Part shown: positions 59,618 through 64,000 of the stretch, one piece after another
Position numbering within the stretch: position 1 is the first letter of the stretch
Layout of the letters: each line of letters begins with the position of its first letter
Origin: Rhizobium leguminosarum
Lineage (GTDB): Bacteria; Pseudomonadota; Alphaproteobacteria; Rhizobiales; Rhizobiaceae
Reading direction: 5' to 3'
Length of the DNA: 64,000 nt
NCBI RefSeq assembly: GCF_002953715.1
Contig: NZ_CP025013.1
Location: forward strand, 186,001-250,000
The notes under the pieces: model-generated
Seen by the model: only the letters and a program-made list of their open reading frames with translations
Database searches by the model: none
Told to the model about the DNA's origin: nothing
Translations under genes and position numbers: made by a program

Positions 59618-61798
59618 TTACCACCGGTATTTCAGGGTGCCGGTCATGTTGCGGCCCTGGCCGAGATAGCAGAAGCCTTCGTTGCAGACAGTGTCGCGTT
59701 CGTCGGCAATGTTGCGGATATTGAAGGCGGCCGTCAGGCCCTCATATTTCTTGTCGACCGCGCCGAAATCATAAGCGGCGGATGCATCAACATAGAAGCT
59801 CGAAGGGTTCTTCGAGGTATTGGCGGTATCCGTCCAATTCTCGCTGACATAACGGACGCCCGCGCCGACCGACAGGCCGTTGAACGGATTGGTTTCCTGG
59901 AAAGTATAGTTGGCCCAGAGGCTTGCGACATGCGCGGGCGTTACGGCCGGGGTGTTGCCCTCGTTATTGCCGCCGGTGACCTCGGAATGATTGTAGGTGT
60001 AGGCAGCAATGAGATCGAGACCGTCAGCGATTGCCGCGCGGGCTTCAAGCTCGATGCCCTTTCCTGTCACTTCGCCGAGCGAGTCATAGGCAAGGGTCAG
60101 CGGATTGACCAACACCGGCTTGTTCTTTTCGACGATGTGATAAGCGACCGCCGATAGCATGATGTCGGAGCCGGGAGGCTGGTACTTTACGCCGAGCTCG
60201 TATTGTTCGCCCTCGGTCGGCTCCAGGATCTTGCCGGATGTCGACCGGTTGGTCACCGGGTCGAACGAGGTCGCATAGGAAACGAAGGGCGCAATGCCGT
60301 TGTCGAAGAGGTAAAGCGCACCGGCTTGCCAGGAGAAGGCGTTCTTGTTGACGTCTTCCGAGTCGTTCAACCCAAAGGAGGGATAGGTCGTGTCACGCGT
60401 CTGGTTCACCCAGGTCTGGCGGCCGCCGAGGTTGAAGCGCCAGTTTCCGGCCTCGATCTGGTCCATGGCGTAAACGCCGACTTGGCGCATATCGGCATCG
60501 GCAACGATGAAGTTATAGGCCGGCGTAGCGCCCGAGACCCCATAGGTCGGGTTGGCGATATCGAAATCGAAGGCCGAGTTGACGGCGCCGATGCCGTAGC
60601 CCCAGTTCGACTGGAGATTGGTGTAATCGAGCCCGAACAGCATCGTATGGCCAAGCGGGCCGGTATCGAACTTCGCCTCGAGCTGGTTGTCGACCTGGAA
60701 GACATTCATCTCATCCCGGATCGAACTTGCGTTGCGATGGGCGACTGTCCCGGTCCAGCTGGAAACGCCGAGGTAACGAGCCCTGAGATCGAGATGCGAA
60801 TAGCGCAGGTTCTGGCGGAACGTCAGGCCGTTGTCGAATTCGTGCTCGAACTGATAGCCGATCTGCTGCTGCTTGACCTTCTGGTAGTCGTAGTCGGGAT
60901 CGCTCTGCCGGATGTCGAGGATTTTGCCGTCGACGGTCGTGATCGCGCCGACATTGGCATCGGTCTCGTCGGCCTGCGCCAGACCGTACAGCGTGAAGGT
61001 CGTGCCTTCGTCAGGCTTCCAGGTAAAGGACGGCGCCAGAAAATAGCGGTCGTCGGCAATATCGAAATTGGTGTCGCCGTGGCGCGCAAGGCCGACGATG
61101 CGATAGAGGAAATCGTCGTTGTCTTCGCTGATCGATCCGCCGAAATCGAACATCGCCTGAGCCCGATCCTTGGTGCTGTAGGAGATACCGACTTCGTGGA
61201 TCGGCTCTTCGGTCGGAAGCTTCGATATCTTGTTCACGAGGCCGCCCGGCGATCCCGAGCCGTAGAGAACGGATACCGGTCCCTTGATCACCTCGACGCG
61301 TTGCAACTGATAGGGATCGGTGCGGAACATGCCGTAATTGATGTAGGGCTGGCGCAAGCTGTCACGATAGTCGCCAACCGTCGTAACGTTGAAGCCGCGA
61401 ATGAAGATCTGGTCGAAGCGCGGATCGAAGCCGTTCGGCCCGGTCGTCACGCCGGCCGAATAACGCACGGCCTCGATAATGCTCTGGGCGCCGCGCTGCT
61501 CGATTTCCTTCTCGGTGGTGACCGAGACCGAACGCGGCGTTTCGACGAGCGGCGTGTTGATTTTGGTCGCGGCCGAACTGTTCTTGGCAGCAACGGACGT
61601 CCGGTCAGTCTTGCTATCAGAGGATGCACCTTGAATGACGATCGGCTCCAGCGCTGTCGCACTGGCATCCGTGGACGCGCTCTGGGCTGAAGCCGGCGAT
61701 GCTGCAATGCCGATCAGGACGATCGCTGTCGTGACAAATAGGCTATCTCTATAAATTCGCGATACATTATTAGAAACATTCAAAAAAACACGCGCCAT
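59618..61798 (-). CDS. TonB-dependent siderophore receptor (FhuA-like)
   Basis: A 726-residue outer-membrane receptor. A long signal peptide (about residues 1-38, ending SPASAQSAS) leads to a TonB box, EPIVIQG. The plug domain follows (TPRSVSVTTEKEIEQRGAQSIIEAVRYSAGV, GVIKGPVSVLYGSGSPGGLVNKISK). The beta barrel ends with the aromatic C-terminal residue in GTLKYRW. It is a probable receptor for the hydroxamate siderophore made next door. Start 61798 is preferred; 20 further residues upstream overlap the promoter region. The upstream region has an IRO box and a good sigma-70 promoter. Confidence 0.92.
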   Translation of the reverse strand: MARVFLNVSNNVSRIYRDSLFVTTAIVLIGIAASPASAQSASTDASATALEPIVIQGASSDSKTDRTSVAAKNSSAATKINTPLVETPRSVSVTTEKEIEQRGAQSIIEAVRYSAGVTTGPNGFDPRFDQIFIRGFNVTTVGDYRDSLRQPYINYGMFRTDPYQLQRVEVIKGPVSVLYGSGSPGGLVNKISKLPTEEPIHEVGISYSTKDRAQAMFDFGGSISEDNDDFLYRIVGLARHGDTNFDIADDRYFLAPSFTWKPDEGTTFTLYGLAQADETDANVGAITTVDGKILDIRQSDPDYDYQKVKQQQIGYQFEHEFDNGLTFRQNLRYSHLDLRARYLGVSSWTGTVAHRNASSIRDEMNVFQVDNQLEAKFDTGPLGHTMLFGLDYTNLQSNWGYGIGAVNSAFDFDIANPTYGVSGATPAYNFIVADADMRQVGVYAMDQIEAGNWRFNLGGRQTWVNQTRDTTYPSFGLNDSEDVNKNAFSWQAGALYLFDNGIAPFVSYATSFDPVTNRSTSGKILEPTEGEQYELGVKYQPPGSDIMLSAVAYHIVEKNKPVLVNPLTLAYDSLGEVTGKGIELEARAAIADGLDLIAAYTYNHSEVTGGNNEGNTPAVTPAHVASLWANYTFQETNPFNGLSVGAGVRYVSENWTDTANTSKNPSSFYVDASAAYDFGAVDKKYEGLTAAFNIRNIADERDTVCNEGFCYLGQGRNMTGTLKYRW

Positions 61799-61829
61799 TG
61801 CTTGGTCCCTACGCCACGGATGCGGGCGG

Positions 61830-61880
61830 AACCTATGCAGCGAAATTGGCCTTGTCAACTTAAGATGATTATTTTAGTCA
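61830..61880 (-). promoter_or_regulatory. Sigma-70 promoter with RirA-type iron box for the receptor operon
   Basis: On the minus strand TTGACA (61858-61853), 17 nt, TAGGTT (61835-61830) form a near-consensus promoter. Immediately upstream lies TGA-N9-TCA (61866-61880 read on either strand), the IRO-box pattern. The box ends 7 bp from the -35, so iron-dependent repression of receptor and FhuF is the expected control. Confidence 0.7.
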
Positions 61881-62054
61881 CCTTTTAATCGACAAAAATC
61901 CACGCCTTCGACACTCCCGAACAGGTTGCACGTAGGATTGGGGCCATAACGTCCCGTGCGGGTAAATTGCCAACGGAGGCGTTCTGTCGTGCGAGAGCCC
62001 AACTGCGGACCGCGACGACTGTCAACTTGCCGGTCTTGACGGGGATGGACCCGA

Positions 62055-62102
62055 CGATCCCGTATTGTTGCTGATGCAATCTATGGCTGATTTACGGGAT
62101 CG
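62055..62102. repeat. 10-bp inverted repeat between toxin gene and receptor gene
   Basis: CGATCCCGTA (62055-62064) and TACGGGATCG (62093-62102) are perfect complements separated by 28 nt. The element lies 30 bp after the toxin gene stop. It could be a terminator stem for the toxin-antitoxin transcript or a remnant of a mobile element. The rest of the 61885-62131 region holds no gene I can support. Confidence 0.45.
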
Positions 62103-62131
62103 CTCGGCAATCATCTGACGCTTTGTCGCTG

Positions 62132-62557
62132 CTATGTTGGTGCGTACCAAGGGTTGATAACGTTAAGTCCTGCGGCTTCGAAGGGACTAGAGTCGCGGGT
62201 AGCGACAATAAATCCGTTCGCCGCGGCAATTGCGGCAATATAGGCATCTGCTTTACCGATTGCCCGACCTGCTGCGCGTGCTCGCGCCATTAATTCCGTA
62301 TAGCTCTGTGACGCAGCCATGTCGAAGGATAGAACGCGTCCTGAAAATAGAGGCAGAACTTCCTGTTCTAGTCGATCGTAGAGGACTGTCTTTCGCCTTC
62401 CTCTAGGCATCGCGGCAATGCCGAACCGTAATTCAGCTACTGTAATCGCTGAAACGAACAGCGTTTCCACTGCTTGGGCATCGATCCACGCCAGCACCTG
62501 ATTATCGGGTGTGGGCTTCCATGGCTCCGAGATGACGTTGGTATCGATCAGGATCAT
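62132..62557 (-). CDS. fitB: PIN-domain toxin (FitB/VapC family)
   Basis: A 141-residue PIN-domain ribonuclease. The four acidic residues are visible: Asp5 in ILIDTNVISE, Glu in VAELRFGIA, Asp in GKADAYIAAIA and the last Asp in ATRDSSPF. The FitB subgroup feature RGRRKTVLYDRLEQEVLPLFSGRVLSFD is present. It degrades RNA when not held by its antitoxin. The start overlaps the antitoxin stop by 4 nt. Confidence 0.9.
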   Translation of the reverse strand: MILIDTNVISEPWKPTPDNQVLAWIDAQAVETLFVSAITVAELRFGIAAMPRGRRKTVLYDRLEQEVLPLFSGRVLSFDMAASQSYTELMARARAAGRAIGKADAYIAAIAAANGFIVATRDSSPFEAAGLNVINPWYAPT

Positions 62558-62808
62558 TCGAAACTCATAGGTTCCGCAGGCGTTTTGTCTCGGACGAGCT
62601 GCAGATTATCCACGTCGTTGTTGGAAAGCCCTGCCTCGCGTCCGATTGATGCTAGCAACGAGCCCAACATCACGCGCTCAGCTGGCCGTACCGCTGTTTC
62701 TAGGATGTCACGGATTTCTGCTTCGGTACTGCGGCCGTGATGAGCTGCCCTCACTCTCAAGGCACGATGTGTCTCCTCAGACAAATTGCGTATTGTAACT
62801 GCTGCCAT
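62554..62808 (-). CDS. fitA: Ribbon-helix-helix antitoxin (FitA family)
   Basis: An 84-residue FitA-type antitoxin. AAVTIRNLSEETHRALRVRAAHHGRSTEAEIRDILETAV is the RHH DNA-binding fold; the acidic C-terminal tail would wrap the toxin. Start 62808 has GGGAG 9 nt upstream; a longer start at 62838 has no ribosome site. It lies first in the operon, upstream of the toxin, and should repress its own promoter via the palindrome at 62856-62867. Confidence 0.87.
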   Translation of the reverse strand: MAAVTIRNLSEETHRALRVRAAHHGRSTEAEIRDILETAVRPAERVMLGSLLASIGREAGLSNNDVDNLQLVRDKTPAEPMSFE

Positions 62809-62854
62809 CGATTGCACTCCCTTAATGCTGATGGTCATGCTATCAATATATGGA

Positions 62855-62868
62855 AGGTGATATCACCT
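62855..62868. promoter_or_regulatory. FitAB operator palindrome
   Basis: AGGTGATATCACCT (62855-62868) is a perfect 14-bp palindrome, 46 bp upstream of the antitoxin start. Such a site is expected for autoregulation by the RHH antitoxin. Confidence 0.6.
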
Positions 62869-63115
62869 GGCAACTCTTCGAATTGGTTTGGAATGACGCT
62901 TTTTGAACTGCGACAAATTGCAACCGTCATCCACATCCATGCGCAACCTTTGCCACTCGACCGTGGTCAAGCAGTATCAACGGACGGAGTAGGAGGGGTA
63001 TTTCGACCGCAAATGCCGCTGAAGTGGCTCGCCGGATAGGTCGGCCAGCGGACTTGCGCAAAACCCCATCGCCCTCACTTGAGCAACTGCCACTCCCATT
63101 AGAGCCGCCGGCCAA
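62869..63115. other. Gene-free stretch between antitoxin and TetR gene
   Basis: About 250 bp in which I see no supported gene or strong structure. Short open frames on both strands show no recognised family pattern. It separates the toxin-antitoxin module from the TetR/GST pair. Confidence 0.4.
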
Positions 63116-63688
63116 TTACGGGATGAGACCCGTGGTCCGATAGGCCCGTATTGTCCGGTCATAGATGCCGATGTCCCGGCAACCGCGCGCGACCAGCTGC
63201 GCGCCTTCGATAGCAGCAAAGATCGCCATCGCGCACTCCTGCAGATCTTGCTCGCCCGTCGAGGGCCTCGCGCGTGAGAGGATCTGGGTGAGCCATCCGA
63301 CGTTCATCTCCGCGAATCTATCGACCTCGGCTCTAACGTCCGCAGGAAGGCCGTCGAGTTCCGCGCTCATAATGCCGCACAGGCACATGCGATTATCGTT
63401 GGCCAGGGCGGCGCGAAAGATCGCCGCGTATCTGTCCATACACCAACTCGCATCGTTGGAAGTCGCCAGCAGCTCCGCCAGGTAGGCTGCGCCCTCTTCG
63501 GTATAGCGACGCGCCAATGCGGCGCCGAGGTCGCCCTTGGTTGGAAAATGGTAGTGCACGCTGGCGCTTTTGATCCCGACCTCTTTCGCGAGTTCACGAA
63601 AGCTCAGCGCATTGTAGCCATGCGACTGCACCGTCGCTTTTGCGGCGGTCATGACCGCCTCGCGCATATCCGTCTTGGTTTTTGCCAT
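63116..63688 (-). CDS. TetR-family transcriptional regulator
   Basis: A 190-residue TetR protein. The HTH covers about residues 8-52 (MTAAKATVQSHGYNALSFRELAKEVGIKSASVHYHFPTKGDLG). The ligand domain is of the AcuR/NemR-like type with a Cys cluster (RMCLCGIMSAE), which may sense electrophiles. It is divergent from a glutathione S-transferase gene with clear dyads between them, an arrangement that suits induction of detoxification by electrophiles. Confidence 0.88.
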   Translation of the reverse strand: MAKTKTDMREAVMTAAKATVQSHGYNALSFRELAKEVGIKSASVHYHFPTKGDLGAALARRYTEEGAAYLAELLATSNDASWCMDRYAAIFRAALANDNRMCLCGIMSAELDGLPADVRAEVDRFAEMNVGWLTQILSRARPSTGEQDLQECAMAIFAAIEGAQLVARGCRDIGIYDRTIRAYRTTGLIP

Positions 63689-63701
63689 CGTCGCTCCGTA
63701 C

Positions 63702-63778
63702 CTATCACTCGATAGATAGTTGTTGACGTCGAAAAAGGGAAGAGTTAATCGATTGATCGTAGTCTATCTATCGATAGA
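63702..63778. promoter_or_regulatory. Dyads between TetR and GST genes
   Basis: CTATC-ACTC-GATAG (63702-63715) lies next to the TetR start, and TCTATCGATAGA (63767-63778), a perfect 12-bp palindrome, lies 19 bp upstream of the GST start. Both share CTATC/GATAG arms. They are probable operators of the TetR protein on its own promoter and on the GST promoter. Confidence 0.6.
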
Positions 63779-63796
63779 CAGATAAAGGAGTTTCCT

Positions 63797-64000
63797 ATGA
63801 AAATCTTCGATCGCCCCGGCTTTCCCAATCCGGCCCGCATCCGCATCGTGCTCGCCGAGAAGGGGTTCGAACCGCAGGTCGAGTTCGTCTCCGTCGACCT
63901 CATCGGCGCCGAGCATAAGCAGCCGGCTTTCCTCGAAATGAACCCCTCGGGCGTGCTCCCGGTCCTCCAGCTCGAGGACGGCACCTACATCGCGGAGGCC
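63797..64000 (+). CDS. Glutathione S-transferase (N-terminal part, cut by window end)
   Basis: From ATG 63797, with AAAGGAG 7 nt upstream, an open frame of 68 codons runs to the window end. It reads MKIFDRPGFPNPARIRIVLAEKG, then EFVSVDLIGAEHKQPAFLEMNPSGVLPVLQLEDGTYIAEA, which is the thioredoxin-like N-terminal domain of GSTs with the NPSGxVPVL glutathione-binding loop. It is divergent from a TetR gene and probably induced by electrophiles. The C-terminal helical domain is outside the window. Confidence 0.87.
   Translation, partial: MKIFDRPGFPNPARIRIVLAEKGFEPQVEFVSVDLIGAEHKQPAFLEMNPSGVLPVLQLEDGTYIAEA

Noticed and set aside
60203..61690. Open frame of about 495 codons opposite the TonB receptor
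   Set aside because: Shadow of the receptor gene; no domain seen in its translation.
1..64000. CRISPR array, prophage or insertion sequence
   Set aside because: No regularly spaced direct repeats, integrase, transposase or phage structural genes were seen. Repeats found are operators, hairpins and two RIME-like elements.
1..64000. tRNA or rRNA genes
   Set aside because: No cloverleaf with a terminal CCA-type acceptor or rRNA core sequence was noticed; a tRNA scan would settle it.

Overview
The window is high-GC DNA from an alphaproteobacterium, almost certainly a Rhizobium of the leguminosarum/etli type. The main evidence is a complete vicibactin-type (vbs) siderophore locus with an RpoI-like sigma factor and RirA-type iron boxes (TGA-N9-TCA), a matABC/matR malonate operon, and two copies of a rhizobial intergenic mosaic (RIME-like) repeat. 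The dense array of ABC transporters, LysR/GntR/TetR/MarR regulators and catabolic enzymes fits an accessory replicon such as a large plasmid or chromid. No rep, tra or essential genes are in view, so the replicon is not proven. I saw no rRNA, tRNA, CRISPR array or intact insertion sequence.

Layout. 1-5.4 kb (minus): an operon for a polar amino-acid-type ABC transporter with a phthalate-decarboxylase-like protein, an M20 amidohydrolase and a MEKHLA protein, divergent from a MocR regulator (5.4-6.8 kb). 6.8-14.5 kb: a soluble GAF-histidine kinase/NarL-type regulator pair divergent from a sugar ABC importer with an SMP-30 lactonase. 14.5-24.5 kb: a patchwork of small enzyme/regulator pairs (GMC oxidoreductase, secreted alpha/beta hydrolase with MarR, SDR plus NTF2-like with LysR, MFS with TetR, epoxide hydrolase, nucleoside deoxyribosyltransferase, GFA protein). 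Several divergent intergenic regions carry clear inverted-repeat operators. 25-30.7 kb: malonate uptake and breakdown (matABC, matR). 30.9-36.2 kb: a periplasmic aldehyde oxidoreductase operon (paoABC, the XdhC-like chaperone paoD, and mocA). 36.5-44.9 kb: an unassigned catabolic locus with a creatininase-family hydrolase, a LysR, a TauABC-like transporter, a cytosine-deaminase-like hydrolase, an FAD oxidase, a flavodoxin-fold reductase and a RidA protein. 45-47 kb: a chemoreceptor.

47.4-61.9 kb: the siderophore locus. It holds a PPTase (vbsP), MbtH-NRPS-monooxygenase (vbsGSO), acyltransferase-MATE exporter-PLP enzyme (vbsADL), the sigma factor rpoI, a GNAT (probable vbsC), the FhuF ferric reductase and a TonB-dependent receptor. 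The sequence suggests a two-tier iron circuit. A TGA-N9-TCA box overlaps the -35 of the putative rpoI promoter and another abuts the receptor promoter, while vbsGSO and vbsADL diverge from two PvdS-like promoters (TAAAy-N16-CGT). 62-64 kb: a FitAB/VapBC-type toxin-antitoxin pair and a TetR/glutathione-S-transferase pair, the latter cut by the window end.

The strongest leads for new biology are the unassigned heterocycle-type catabolic locus at 36.5-44.9 kb, the NRPS whose condensation-domain motif is degenerate, and the set of well-preserved multi-copy operators.
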